Shown: positions 47,499-62,170 of the stretch, in pieces
Position numbering within the stretch: the stretch's first letter is position 1
How the letters are laid out: every line of letters begins with the position of its first letter
Assembly (NCBI RefSeq): GCF_004379255.2
Contig: NC_056047.1
Coordinates: 26,984,293-27,048,292, forward strand
Source of the DNA: Salvia splendens
Taxonomy: Eukaryota > Streptophyta > Magnoliopsida > Lamiales > Lamiaceae
Reading direction: 5' to 3'
Length of the DNA: 64,000 nucleotides
Translations under genes and position numbers: made by a program
The notes under the pieces: generated by a model
What the model was told of the DNA's origin: nothing
Databases searched by the model: none
What the model saw: the letters and a program-made list of their open reading frames with translations, nothing else

Positions 47499-48880
47499 GG
47501 TGTGTGTTTTCCGTTGGCTGTTGAGCCTGCTAACCCAAGTTGTTGTGCAGTGCCCAAGTTTGAGAACAAAATTCGATTATCAATCAAACCAATAATAACA
47601 CTTGTTATTTTGGTTAAAAGAAACATATGCATGCATAAAAAGATAATTAATGTGGCAAATATATGGTGGCTAAATTAAGGAAAAACTCACTTGAATTCAT
47701 TTGATATCTATTCGACGACGATGGAGAGTATTGGCATACCCTACTATTAAACTGTTTTGTTAAGTGTCTACAGTTTATTAGTACATGAAGTATGTAATAG
47801 TCCTTGGATCTGCGGTTACACATTTTATTTGTTGAGTGGTGTGCTTTGATCTTGTCCAACGTTTTGCCTCCCAAAGGAGGATTAAGACAGGGATCTACGT
47901 TGGGTACATCATAAGATAAATGAAAATGGTAGTTGAGCCAAGAATGAGATTCATTCCTCGATTAAAATTTCGAGAGAACACTCAAATTCTCTATATTACT
48001 TGACCATTAAGTCACGCCAATGCAAAGATATACTCAATTAAAGTAATTGAATATGATCAAGAATGAGCCATTTAATAAGATGAGATAAAGTGATTGAACT
48101 ATTTGGATGACACATGACAATCTTAGGCTCAATCAGATGGTTCGTGAATGAAAGGATATTACTATAAACTTTGTGTAAAGGCTTGTTTACCGAATTCACG
48201 TAAACGTCCTTCATATATCGAGCTACGCTGCCAACGCAAGTATAGGAGTTTTGTGCAGACTTCAATTAGATCGTCGTCGATAATGAGGGCCTAAAGGGTC
48301 ACACTATATGTGTATTTTGATCCGGTCAAGGGACAGAATTGGAACTGCGTATTATATTTAATGCTAGTCCAAGTAGGAGATTGAAAGAATGAGCTAGAAT
48401 TAGATTAATATGAATTAAGTAATTATAGTTGGGCTACAATTATATTAATTCATGAGCCCAACAATCATAGAGCTTCAAGTGACTTTTCAATTGTCTGACT
48501 CTTCATCTACTGGATAATAACTATTATATTCTTCATTGTGGAGAATAAGAGTGTGGGAATTAGCGTAACAGTAGAGAGAACATAGAGTCACATAATAGAA
48601 AATACGTAAAGCTTCGTTAGAGGAATTCCTAGCTTTCTTCTACAGAGCAATTGTACCCGGATAGTTCCCCTGCATCGGATTGGATTGCACGTGGACGTCG
48701 ATAGTAGTGGATTTAACTTGCAGGATTCAATCAATCGAAGAAAACAACACAACAAGTAAGATTTAATTTTGTTGTGTTTACTGCTCATGTGCAATATCTA
48801 TTATGAACCTAGATCTGTTATTCTTGTATGCTATTTCCGCTCGCTCATTAGATGAATACAATAATACCACCCACGGAAAT
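47499..48880 (+). repeat. Copia 3'-end/LTR-like remnant (copy of 26345-27720)
   Basis: Same sequence with scattered one-base indels. Confidence 0.35.
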
Positions 48881-49430
48881 AAATCATCTCTCTCTCTCTT
48901 CTCTCCTCGTTAAAAAAATATCCAACTACCTTTTTTCTCTATCTTACTCCACCAGGCATGGATCCCCTACTTGTTCCCTCCACAGCAGAGGGTGTTGTGC
49001 TCTCATAGTCGCAATATTGTATTTATTAAATAAATATTAAAATATTTGGGTTGTGAGGAGCACAAAGTCCATGTGGTACTACTCCACCTAACCACTCCTA
49101 AAATTTCGTGTCACTCAAAAATGTGGATATCTTGGTGGCTGAGGGAGTACTTCTGTAGAAGGACTTTTCTAACTTAGGTCATTTGACTCACAACTTTCAC
49201 AAAGGTTTTTCTTGGTTGATCAATTAGGAATAGCTAAGTCACAGGGTCCTTCATATATAACTTAAAATCCTGAAATAATTGTTCATCAATAAAACACAAA
49301 ATCTTAGTTAAGTAACACCACCAACACTAAACTTTTTATATTTTATGTTTCTTTCTCTTTTCTTATTTTTACTAAAAGCGACATGGTTTAACTTCAAGCC
49401 TAAAATACATTATACAAATATACAGTATAA

Positions 49431-50709
49431 TGATAAGGCCTATTTCATGCATCGGTTTAGGGGTAAAATGTATGCTACTTGATCAGTTTATCCCGCAAAG
49501 CAAGTGTTAATTTTGCAGGAATGTCGCTTGACCAAAGGCAACAAGGCCATGCTGACCAAGCTGGAAAAAAAGGCCAAAAATCGCGAGGGTTGATCAAAGG
49601 GGCGATCAAGCAGTTAGACGGGGGACCACTGCATTCCAGAAGAAAGACACGTGGGACTGATGCGCTGGATGGCGATCATCAAGTACTGCATTCTAGAAGG
49701 GGACACGTATTGATGCGTAAGACGCAAGGACGAAGCCGAATCCCCATTCCGTTATTGAATAAGGGCACGTGTCAATCGATGAGGCGTTCAATCCCAGCAA
49801 GGACGAATATTCGCTGCCAAAGTTGTTATCCTAGCTGGAGATTGCCTGCGAGGAGCTTATAAATAGAGGATGCAGCGCCATTAAAAAGATCTTCCTCCCA
49901 CTTCTAGCTTAGTTTTTCTCTTTAGTTTAGTTTTCCTCCTGTCTCCAAGTTCTTACCCAGTTCCAAAATTGCCTAGTTAGATAATAGAGATGGTCAGTTA
50001 GAAGGAGAGCGATCAAAGGGAGCGCGACAGAGAATTCAATATCTGTTCGGCGTTGTCTCAAGTTTCCAACCGAGAGCTTCTCGGCTTTACTCGCTTTCCA
50101 ACTTCAGTTGTTCAAGTTTAATTCTGTGTTGTTTCGTAGTTAAAGGATCTCGCTTGTATTTCGCACGCTCCAGTTCTGTGTTTGGAATCTTTTATAAAAC
50201 CGTAGTTATTTTGTTTTTGGCATCTTTTCTACTGTTCCAGTTTAGCTTTAACTTTAAAATCTTCGATCTAGTGTTTAACTATGTTGAATGAAAAAGTGAT
50301 TTGTAGTTCCGAAGCATGTTTAGGTAGTTAAGTCTTTTATTTGAGATTATCGCTTACTTGATCCGTCAGTTGTTTTCCAGCATGATGAGTTATACTTGAT
50401 CCAGTAGTTAGTTTACATTCCGCCTAGCTTAATGCAATAGTTAAAACTTCAAATTTAAAGCGTGGCAGCAGCCGACCCCTATTCACTATTCACACACTCA
50501 ACGCACCGGTTTCTCTGTGGAATCGACCTCGTACTTGCTGCTTTATTGTTAAAGTAGTGCACGTCTGGGAGTTATAATATATTTGGGTGGAGCGAGAGAG
50601 AACACCTTGATCAAGTGGCAACGACATTTGCTAACTGATCCACTCGGTTCGGTTATCTTCCATATAGCTTGATCCATCTGCGCATATATCTCCGTCTCGC
50701 GTCCCACCA
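49431..50709 (+). repeat. Solo Athila-type LTR (copy of 28272-29550)
   Basis: Same 1279 bp with TATAA on both sides (49426-49430, 50710-50714). A few substitutions against the first copy, for example around 50449 and 50528-50540. Confidence 0.92.
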
Positions 50710-50995
50710 TATAACATAAAAATTAAAGTAATTAAAAAAGGTAAATAATAGAGCATAACATCAAAATTCAAAATATTTTAAATATAAACAACCTAATATC
50801 TAAAAATGAAAATGGAGTGCAAATAATTAAAAAAAACAAAATTTGAGTGTAGAAATTGAAGTTAAGAGGACATATAATTACCACGTAGATAAATAATAAA
50901 AATAACTACTACATAACTGAAAGAGTCCAAACATAACTAAAAAGTATTAAAGTGTGAGTGCATAGATAAAAAATAGTAGTGCAAATAATTACTAC

Positions 50996-51205
50996 TACAC
51001 CCTGTCCCATTGAAGATGACTCACTTTAATTTTTTTTGGTTTTTTCCAATCAAGATAACTTATTACTAAAAATATTCTTTACCTTTTCTTTCTACTTTAT
51101 TTCCTCTTTTTTACTTTACTCTCTCCTTTTCACACAGAAAATAAAATTGCAAAAATTCCCGTGTTGCCCAAAGAAAGGGTCATCTTCCTTGGAACGGACG
51201 GAGTA
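50996..51205. mobile_element. MITE (copy of 29837-30047)
   Basis: One base shorter, in a T run. Confidence 0.75.
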
Positions 51206-51484
51206 CTAAATAACTTATAATTTAAAAAGTGTCAAACATAACTAAACAACAAATCGAATTTTGATTTTTTTGAATTTATGTAAAACAGGAATAAAACTAA
51301 ATATATAAATTGAAACAAACAACGTTAAATATGTGTCAAATGAAAATGATGCTGGCATAAGGAGCTTACATAAGGTAGGTAGCATACCAATCCTCGTAAT
51401 TTAGTATCTCATGTTCGCACCTAAAGAAATCTTCGCTAAAAAGTAATGATAAATTTACATAAATCTATAGGTTTGTGATCAAAT

Positions 51485-51703
51485 ACTAATTTTTTGTAGT
51501 AATAACTAATAACTAAATATCAATATTGTATGTTAAAAATATCAACACAAAGATATAAATTTGTCAATCTTTCTTGTGTTGATAAATTATGTCTTTGTAT
51601 TGATATTTAAATTTGCATGTTATATTGATATAATTATGTTTTTGTGTTGATAATTTTAAAACATAGCATTGATAGTTATTAGTTATTACTGTAAATAGTT
51701 AGC
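51485..51703. mobile_element. Inverted-repeat element (copy of 30328-30546)
   Basis: Same 219 bp. Confidence 0.7.
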
Positions 51704-52218
51704 ACCCTAGTCCAACCCTAAATGTATATACTTAATTAATTGGGACAATCTTGTCAATTTATTCACTTTTAAAAATTAAGGGAGTTGTCGATTTAAATAC
51801 ACTTTCATTTACATAATAACCCCTCGCACTTAATTAAGCTAGGAAGGAATAACAAGTCTTTCAACTCAATTTCAGGAGAAAATGAGTTATCTTTTTCTAA
51901 TAAATTTTAAGTAAATAATTTTACATTGTGTTTTTTCTAGTTATAAAAGGAAATATGGAAGCAGATTAAGAAAAATAAAAATAAGGAGTAACTAAAAAGA
52001 CATAGAAAAAACTAGTGATTAAATTAAAACGTATTAAATGGAAATTGATTTTCGAAAAGCATGATAATATAGTATTATAAAACTATTTTATTTAGGATTA
52101 ATTTGCTAGTTTATATTAACCCCTTTTGCTTACTATTCACGGGTTTTATTTAGTTACAATTCTTATAAACTTCATTTTTCCAAAATTTATTAAAAATTAT
52201 TTTTTTCCGAAAGTTAAT

Positions 52219-52474
52219 TACTCTCTCCGTCCATGAAATATTGTTCAAGTTTGACTCGGCACGAATTTTAAGAAATTTGAAGAAAAATGAATTGAAAAAG
52301 TTAGTGCAACGAGCGTCCCACAATTATATATTAATTTTATAATAGAATGTGAATGTAAAGAGTTAATGAAAAGTGAGGTCCATTTATCAAAAATAGAAAA
52401 AAGGAAAGTAGACAACTTTTCATTGATGGACAAAAATGGCAAAATTGGACAACATTTCACGGCCGGAGAGAGTA
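52219..52474. mobile_element. Stowaway-like MITE (copy of 31061-31316)
   Basis: Same 256 bp. Confidence 0.85.
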
Positions 52475-53094
52475 GTTTCTAGTCTTTATTAAATTTTCGG
52501 CGCCTCCACCCTCCTCCGCCTCTTCTTTTTCACAATTAAAATAAATCTAAGATTTTTGGTTTTATCTGTTACAAGTTGTTTGTGATTTTCGTTTTTCATA
52601 ATATTGAACCTATATTATCCTTTTTGTTTGTGTTTAAAGAGCACCCTTAGATAGGACAAGCATTCGACTAGCCAATAGATAGTGAATAAGCTGAGGCTTG
52701 AAATTGAGCTAAAAAAAGCATCCGATTCTCTTAAAAGTGTGTACTGTGATCACCTGACTAAGATGTTTGGGATTCTTTTTAACAATAATTAGTGCTACTG
52801 TGAACAGTGCAAGTACAATATACATCTTGCTTTGGTAAGGGTGGATTTTTATCATGCTTGTTTGTAGTCAGTAAGATTTAATAAATGTAAACGGAGTAGT
52901 TTTTTAGATCGATGATTGAATAATTGAAGTAAGATGGTGAGTATATATTTTTGGTGATTTTCTCTCATGCCATCTCTTGCATTCTTGTTGCATGCTTAGG
53001 AGAGAGAAGACTAGTTAGTGAATGAGAATACTACATGACAATAGGTATCATGTGTTCTTTAGATAAGATAGCACTTGTTGAGTTCATATCTATA

Positions 53095-54617
53095 TGACGA
53101 GGCTCATTTCATGCATGTGTTCCGTGGCAAAACTGCACTCAAATTCATGAACTAGCGTCTATTTTTGAGCCAGGTGTGTGTGAAATCCGCCATTTTCAGA
53201 AGAAAGAACAAATCAGTTGGGCGGAGGAACGGATCAAGAAAAGAAGGAAAAAACTGCGGCATTGAGTTGATCAAGTCAAAAATCAAGCGGAGCCAGCAGG
53301 AGTTCTACATTGAAAGATATATCTGAAGACCCCACCACCAATTGCGTACGGCAGGGACAACATTTCATAGAGGTGGTACCCTAGGGATCAGAGCCCTGCG
53401 CCTCTCTATATAAAGGAAGCCCGACACAAGAAAAAAGGAGTCCCAGCCGTAGTTGTAGTTAGAAGGGGAGTCTCACAAGCTTTCTTTGCTAGAATTTCTT
53501 TAGGAATTCAGCTCTCTTCTAGGGCTGAAATCAGAGCTCATTTCACTTCATCTTCTTGATTCCTTTGCACTCACACATTTGGTCCTAGCTTAGTTTAGTT
53601 TAGTTGGTATTTGGTATTATTTCTTGCATTTTTAGCTTTCGGTTATGTATTCCACTCCGAGAAGAGGGGATGAGACAATTTCCTGTTTTCCTTGTTTGTT
53701 TTCTGTTTACCTTTGATGTTATTGACATTTTGATAGTTTTGATTTAGTAAATCTGAAGTTATGTCTCCACTTTCAGCTTCTGCGTTCTGTTTCATGCATG
53801 ATATTTCTTATACGCTTTCGGTTTCCATTTTATTTTGCATATCTTAGCTCATAAATGTCTTGTTCTGTTTTGATTTGGTCAGACCTGATGTTTTATGTTT
53901 GAAAGTGTTTAGGATGTTTAGATCTAGTAGTTTATGTTTCTGCATGAACATGGGTTAGTTTCTTGTTCACGTAGTTGTAGCTTAGATCTTAGGAGTAGAT
54001 TTAATTTTATGAGTTGTCCTGATATTTCGTCTTCCTTTTCTTTTTAGATATGTTCTGTACTCTACTTTCCATGTTGATTTTGTGAAGAAGATGAAGTTGT
54101 TAGAAAGTTTTTACTTTACAGTGCTTTTTGCAGGGGACTGACAGTCTCCGTTTATTCTGTTTGTCAACTTATGGAAAGTTCAGTTAAGTTGATCAAATAG
54201 ACTAGTTAAATTTTGATGAGTTGATCAGTTTAGATAGTTTACTTTTCCCAAAGTCAAGTAGTTTAACTTAACCTACCCCCTAGAAGCGCGGCAGCAGCCA
54301 TCCTCAAGTCGTGTCATGCACACAAATCGCCTAACGCCTCATCTCTGTGGGATCGATCCTTACTTCCTTCCCTATACTAGTTAATAGTATTAGTGGGTTA
54401 AGGTTTTGAAAACACACTTTTTAGATCTTCGGTTCTTCTCACTCGAGTCGGAGTAAGTCGAGTTTATCAGCCTGAGCTTTTAGTGGATCCGCCCGCGTTT
54501 TGCAGGTAGCAGGCATATATATGCTGGCTGGATCAGTTTGACCCTTCAATTTGAGCAAGCCACAACGATATACCAAAGAAATGAGAAGAATAGAGAGTGA
54601 AAAGTCTAGCTTTTCAA
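53095..54617 (+). repeat. LTR of Athila-like element C (copy of 31936-33459)
   Basis: Same LTR, one base shorter; substitutions such as C at about 53170 against T at 32011. Confidence 0.82.
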
Positions 54618-54619
54618 AT

Positions 54620-54637
54620 GGCGCCGTTGCCGGGGAT
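54620..54637 (+). promoter_or_regulatory. Primer binding site, tRNA-Asp type
   Basis: Copy of 33462-33479. Confidence 0.9.
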
Positions 54638-54962
54638 GATAGCGTTTACCCTACATTTGTTGTGAGACACCTTGGGTATAAATATTTTGATATCTTCTTA
54701 GTTTCTTTTTTTTATTTTCTGTTTAGAGACAACTCAGGAAAAAAATCTGTGAAGAATCAATGTCCTTATCTATGTGGATCAAACATTTTCCCTGCTGGTG
54801 TGAATCAAGGGAATTACTGGAGCAATGGAACACATAAATGGGCGGAGCGTCTCAAGTTTTATTTTAAAATTTTAGTTTAAATTTTGTAACTAAGCTTTTT
54901 GTTGTTTTCTGTTTACCCCATTTCGAAGGCACCGAGTCCATGAGGCAAGAAGAAGAAGGAGT

Positions 54963-56435
54963 GTGGAGCAAACCACTGTGCAAGACGAATCACCTCCCAC
55001 CCCACTAACTGACTCGGCTGCCAAGTGTGAAGAAAGTCAGGACATCACCTTCGTGAGTCCACTCGAATCAAAAGCCACCCCAGATAAGGAGGAAATCAAG
55101 AACGAACCCACTATGGTGCGTGATCAGAAAGAGGATCTGGAGATAGGTTCACTCTATGCCAACTCAGTGAACGAGCCAACATCTGCCATATCCATCACTC
55201 AAGGGCATGAAACGGTGTACGTGAACCCAGAAGTGCTTGCTATCTTGCCTACCTTTTTGGGAGCTAGTGCTGAGAGCCCGATTGAATTCCTACGTGAGTT
55301 TGACAAAATTTGCAGAGTGCAAATAAGACCAGAGGGGTCAAGTGAGGAGGATCTCAAGCTGAGAATCATTCCCCTCTCTCTGAAAAGCGAAGCAGATGTC
55401 TAGTTTAGAGGATTGGAACCCAAAAGCATCAAGACATGGACAGATTTCAAAATGGAGTTCCTAAACCAATTTATTCCAGCAGCAAAAACAAATGAACTCC
55501 GAAGGGAAATCAGAGAAGTTACCCTAGGGTATGGTGAGAGCTTAAGCAAGTACTGGCACAGATACCATGTTCTACTGGATGCATGCCCAAACAATAACAT
55601 GATGGAAGTGGAAGTCTATTCGAAGTTCTATGATGGAATGGACGCAAGGAGCAAAGACTTGGTGAACTCATTAAGCGGGGGGAGTTTCTACAAGCTAAGG
55701 CTGAGTAAGGCCAAGGTTGTCCAAGAAAAGCTTCTAAACCTAAAAAGAGAGTACGATGATACATCAGTGGCCACATTGCATGAGGAAGTGAAGAGTACTC
55801 CCACAGAGGACAAGGACAATCGGCTGAAGAGCTGGATTGCCAAACTAGAGGAAACCCGCCAAACCGTGATTGAGTCAAGATAACATCCAATCGTTCCCAT
55901 CCAAACCCACTTCCAGACTGATCAAGTTAACCACCGCCAGAACACGGGGGAGGTCTGGAGTTCGAATACGAGTTGGAACCCTAGAGGTCAAGCAGAGGTG
56001 TGCCAACAGGAGTTCCCACACTGTGGAGAATGGAGCTGGGCAGAAGAGTACCCACCTTTCCCATACCATACAAAGCCATATCCAACCTTCACCCAAACAC
56101 CCTCTTGGCAAATGGGATATCTACACTACCAACCTTACCCTGAATTTTGAAACCATGAGTTCAATCCACCGACATACCAACCTGACTACTCCAACCATTA
56201 CCCTTTATTCCCAAGTCATCCTTATCAGACCTATCCTTCCGAGGCAAGGGATTATTTCCCTACATGGTTGGGTAAAGGTTGGCAGGCTCAAGATACCCAT
56301 TACAACCAAGACCAAACTTGTCTTGATCAACTCCAATATAAACCTCAACCTCAACAGAGTTTTGGACCACCATTGGATGAAAATCATTATGCAAAATCTA
56401 CAGAAGGGGAGATTGAAGGATTGGCTGTATCCCAG
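54963..56435 (+). pseudogene. gag of Athila-like element C (copy)
   Basis: Same ORFs (54963-55403, 55413-55883), same TAG at 55401 and same TAA. The downstream Tyr/Pro-rich tail has one extra T near 56205 relative to the first copy, which changes the apparent ORF there. Confidence 0.87.
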
Positions 56436-57058
<623 letters not shown>

Positions 57059-57368
57059 TTATACTTGAATTTTGTGCTTTTGGTTACATATACGAGCAAG
57101 CAATGTAGTGAAATTTTAAAAGAAAGAGTTAGTGGAGTGATCAGAAAATCGAATATTCTATCAATATGAAACGATAAATATGAATAGGATGATCTTACAT
57201 GTAAATGCACATAGAAATGTGGAAAAGTCCACTTATGGGTCAGCTCTATTCATGTAAAAGATGATGAAATATGATCATGCAGCGTGAGCTTTGCAGCAGA
57301 GAAAGAGATAGAAATTAAAGTTGGAAGAGTTGGTGTTGTGATGAATAAAATGGCGCGGTGTGCATGCA

Positions 57369-57551
57369 TGTTGAGTTAGCATCTGATAAGTTGGCACCTC
57401 ATCAAATAGATAAGAATAAAGAATTAGTTGTGAGTTAGTTAGATGTGGATATTGCTTGTTTAGCTAGCTGGCTTTAGCCTTAGTATAAATAGCTTTTGTT
57501 GCTGCTTTGTAACTTCTGAAGTTTTGAATCAATAAAGTGCTGGTTTCTACA
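57369..57551 (+). repeat. Copia D LTR (copy of 36211-36393)
   Basis: Same 183 bp followed by TGGTATCAG. Confidence 0.82.
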
Positions 57552-57607
57552 TGGTATCAGTTGACAATTAAATCCTTCCGCTTGTTTGTTTCTTCATCTT
57601 CTCCGAT

Positions 57608-58269
57608 ATGAATCACAACAAACGAGGTGTTAATGCAGCTCCTCCGGTTCCTCCAATAGAGGATAGGTCTAGCCCGTATTATCTGCATCCCAGTGATAAT
57701 CTGAGCCTTCAACTTGTTCCTCATGTTCTCACTGGCTCCAATTTACATCAATTGGAGTAGATCGGTGACGATTGCTCTTATAGCGAAGAACAAAATTGCT
57801 TTTATCAACGACATTCTTCTTCAGCCGGCCGATGATGATCTGTTATTCTCTGCTTGGATTCGATGCAACAACATGGTTGTATCGTGGCTGCGGAATTCTA
57901 TTCCTGCTAAGATATGTTCCATTATCATGTACCTTGACGGTGCTCATGAGATCTGGTCCGGTCTATGTCTGCACTTTTCTTAGCTTGACACTGCTCGAGC
58001 TTATCATTGCAACAAAAAATCATGTATCTCTCATAAGGGCAGGCAGTGCTTATTTCACCAACTTGCGTATTGTATGGGATGAATTCAAGCAATCTCAGCC
58101 TATTGCTTGGTGTAGCTGTGGAACTTGCAGATGCAATAGTGCGTCGAAATGGCATGATTACCAGGAACAAGAGTGCACGATGCAGTTCCTAATCGGTCTC
58201 AACTCTGTTTTTTCTCAGATCCGATCAAGCATCCTTTCAATGGTTCCTCATCCTCCTTTCATCAATTAA
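57608..58269 (+). pseudogene. Copia D gag remnant (copy)
   Basis: Same stops as 36450-37110; a C-to-A difference at 58092 against 36934. Confidence 0.8.
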
Positions 58270-58368
58270 GCTCCCATTCTACAAAATTTGCATTGAGGAG
58301 GTTGACACACACTTCATAATTACATCTATGAGAAATGCAGACAACCCCGCTTCATTTGGAGCATCCAC
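58270..58368 (-). pseudogene. LINE RT, downstream piece (copy)
   Basis: Same as 37111-37200. Confidence 0.75.
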
Positions 58369-60407
58369 TATAGGGGCGGCGCGCCGGCCGCCCTCGAACC
58401 GCCGCCGCCGCGCCTACCTATAGCGTGGGCAGCGTCCGCCCTGAGGCGGATGCATTTTTTGGGGCGGAAGGCACATCGGCGAGAAGGAGCCAAGGACGCA
58501 GCCGGGCGTGCCTCGCCACGCCGATCGGCGCGCCGGCAGAGGCCGGAAACTTTTTTTTAATTATTTCTGAAAATTTTATTATAAATACCACTCCTCCACA
58601 CACAACTTCACACACTCTCCAAACTCCATCCATTTATTCACTCTCAACATTTTCACTCTCTAAAAATGCACGGTGGAAACGACGAATCACCCGGCACCGA
58701 CGAATCGGGATATGGCGACTATCCTCCTTCCCAGCCGTGGGGATCGGGTCAAACTCCCCCTCTGTGGGGATCGAGTCCCACGGCCCCTCCATTCCAGTCG
58801 TGGTCGCTGACATCCCCGCCGTGGCAACAGACCCAATTTCGGGGTCAGGCCTCTATTCAGAGGAATTTTGGTCGCTCGGCATTTGGAGATTACAGACCCA
58901 GCATGGACGCGCTTAACCTGTCGCGACCGGAGACCTCTTTCCAATCCAGCCAATCTCCTTTCACCGATGCAGATAGATTCGCACTAGAGCAGATGATGGG
59001 TTGTTTGAGTCCGGGATTACCGGATACTCCGCCAGCCCGTGTGGATACGCCCGTTCCGACGAGAGTCGGCGGGTTCGGTGGGACGGGTGGAAGCAGCAGC
59101 TGCGGAAGGGGAGGCGGCGGCAGCGGCAGCGGCGGTGGCAGCGAGGGCAGCGGCGCTGGTTAGGGTAGTGAGGCAACGGGGGCCGGCGGTAAACGGTCCA
59201 CGCACTACACCAAGGGGGAGTCCATTGCTGTAGCAAGGGCGTGGGATGCCGTCACATCAGACCCATAGTGGGCACGGATCAGACCGAGCCGGGCTTTTGG
59301 AAGCACGTCCTGTTGGCATACAACGAGTTCAAGCTGAGAGGCACCAAACCGCGTGACGCAGAACAGCTCCGCAAAAAGTGGTCTAGGATTCTGCGAGCCA
59401 CCAAGAGGTTTGCAGGCATATACGAGAACAACATGCTCACTGCTGAGAGTGGCCGGAGCAAAGCCGACGTGAAGGCGCTGTCTATGTCCCAATTCAACAC
59501 GGAAGGCTGGCCGAAGTTCAACTTCTGGGAGGAGTATCTCGTTCTCGAGAACTGCCCGAAATTCAAGGCCATATGTGCGGAGGAGAGGGGGACAGGTCCT
59601 GGGGCGAAGCGAACTAGACACAACATAGCCGGGGACTACAACAGTGGCAGCGGGTCGCAATCATTCAACCTCAACGACGCCCAAACGGAAGAGCCTGCCG
59701 CTACACACTCTAGGCGCCCACGTCCTCCGGGCCAACATGCCTCTATTCGAGGAGTTAGAGTGGCTGCAGGTTCCTCCCTCCTCTCGTCGGCCGCGTGTGG
59801 ATCACGCATCTTGCAGCCCGCCCCTATACCGCACAACGTGGGCACTGGTCCCCACGAGGTCTTGTAGAGGAACATTGATATGCAGTTGATGAAACAACTG
59901 CAAGAAAACTGTCGTTTCTACGAGACTGCGACCGACCCGATCACCAAGGATATATACTACGCGCTCATGTGTCGGATCAAGGATCAGCTGGGGTTGTCTA
60001 GGGCTGGGGCAGCGACGGGAGAGGGCGGCGAGCGGCAGCGAGGGAGGCAGTAGAGAAGAGGTGGAGGAATCCGACTCCGCCACCAAGTAGACGGTGGTGG
60101 AGTTTTTATTTGTATTTTTAAAAAATGTTCGTTGTATAATTTTCCCGTTTCCATAATACAACGAATATTTGGTCCCAATACTTTTTAAAAATTTCAGTAT
60201 TACCTCGTTTTCTAATTATTTACATTCTGATAATTTTAATTATAATTGAACTAAAATAAACAAAAAATAAAATAAAATGAAAAGTGGCTAAAAAAGAGTC
60301 CTCTATAGCTGCGGACACTTTTTTTATGGGCGCGGACAAATAAGAAGTGGCTGTGGACAAAAAACGTGGTAGGGCTATTGGAAGTGTCCACCTTATAGTG
60401 GATGCTT
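58369..60407 (+). mobile_element. PIF/Harbinger-like ORF1-only element (copy)
   Basis: Same ends; 2039 bp against 2048 bp. It lacks a 5-bp CCACG duplication present near 37360. Confidence 0.8.
58666..60090 (+). pseudogene. Harbinger ORF1-like protein (better copy)
   Basis: Here the frame is open from ATG 58666 to the TAG at 59161 (165 codons), then, after the shared one-base loss, from about 59241 to 59867, which carries the Myb-like and NAM-associated parts in one frame. The last segment (59879-60090) follows another stop. Use this copy for domain searches. Confidence 0.82.
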
Positions 60408-60545
60408 TTAGAGTATCAAATAGGAAAGCCCAACTCACGATATCATATGCTTTCCCCATATCAACCTTTATTGCCATAATGCCCTTCTTCTTTCTCATAG
60501 AATTGATCTTCTCTTTCATCCACTTATTATTAGCACTAAAAATAC
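60408..60545 (-). pseudogene. LINE RT, upstream piece (copy)
   Basis: ORF on the minus strand, 60519-60220, contains KKKGIMAIKVDMGKAYDIVS; it runs on into the Harbinger end by chance. Confidence 0.8.
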
Positions 60546-61412
60546 ATGCAAGTATAAAGGGTAAATCTGGTATAGCTAAAAGGTCAGTACCGGATATCGA
60601 ACATAGGGATTAATTTTACAGATTGTCTACCACATACTCAGCCCCATATACTATTTGGACACAAAGTTGGGATTTGATTAAACTAAGAAAAACTATAAAT
60701 AAGAGCAAGTAAGAAAGCAATTAAATGGAAATAGTGAAATAGTTTCGCAGTTTGCATTTAACTTGGTTTGAGAAAGCATATGAGACAAAGAAATTCTAGG
60801 ATAGTGATTTCATTAACTCATTAGTAATTCTAATTATTTAGTTCTATGTTCATCCGACTCAAACTCTACTCGGGGTTATTTCTATCGTGTATCAACACTC
60901 ATGTCATAAATATTGCATTGACACATAAAATATAAACTAATCAAAGTCACCACTGATCAAAGATTGACAATAATCAAGATAACAGCCAAGCAGTTAAATA
61001 TAAACTAGGGAATAATAAAGTAAAATGAGTTATGAACATTAAACAAATAAAAAGAACTACATAGAGTCAATTACTTTCATCCCCTAGGATTCTATAAATT
61101 TAGCTATCCATAGACAGACAAACGAAATAAATATAAGCAAAATAAGACATGTTCAATCTAACAAAAACTAATGTCTGGTTCAAACAACACAATGACATGT
61201 AAGTTATGCATTTTAATCACAGTTTCCAAAGCTTCGGTAAATAGACCTTGACAATTCCAACTTTAAATCATTAAAAAATGACTAAAAATTCCCCATAACC
61301 ATCTCCCTTCCTTGCGTATGGCACGGTACCACCTCAATCATATTTCCATCATCATTTGGGCTCAAACCCGATGTCATCGTAAGAACATCATTCTCTCGAT
61401 CCGGTGGTCTTC
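60546..61412. other. AT-rich region, no gene seen (copy of 39401-40246)
   Basis: Same content with small indels. Confidence 0.45.
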
Positions 61413-61708
61413 TGTTAAGGATAATCTCCCTAACGTGATGCCGCGATAAAGATTAGAAGTCCTGGGAGGTGAAATCTCGTCGACAACTAGGGTTTGCGAG
61501 AACGTAAAAATAAACAATAAGAAGTAGGCGAAATTTCTGATTGATTGAGAATGGATACAAATACTCCTATTTATAAGACTAGCTTAACTTAATGAGCAAG
61601 AAAATAAAGATCCTAAGAGATATATAGGAAAATATGGGAAAGATATGCTAAATCAATAATATATGAAATGATAGAGATATGAGATCTTCTATGGATATAT
61701 CTGTATCA
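61413..61708 (-). repeat. 3' LTR of gypsy-type element F (copy)
   Basis: About 296 bp; same ends as 40247-40538. Confidence 0.6.
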
Positions 61709-61888
61709 ACTCCCCCACGGTTAAAATCCACCTTGTCCTCAAGGTGGTAATCACGAAGCAATATAGAGAGTTGAAAGCAGAAGCTTTGGCGAGGCATCCC
61801 CTCCGGGGTCAAATGGGCACAAAACAAGTGAATTTCTCCTTTCGTAATCGAGAGTGAAGAGTCTCGAATCTTTTTCGTAACCAAATTT

Positions 61889-61890
<2 letters not shown>
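61709..61890 (-). pseudogene. Gypsy-type polyprotein C-terminus of element F (copy)
   Basis: Minus-strand ORF ending LRDYHLEDKVDFNRGGVDTD; here open from 61905 through the LTR edge. Confidence 0.6.
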
Positions 61891-62170
<280 letters not shown>
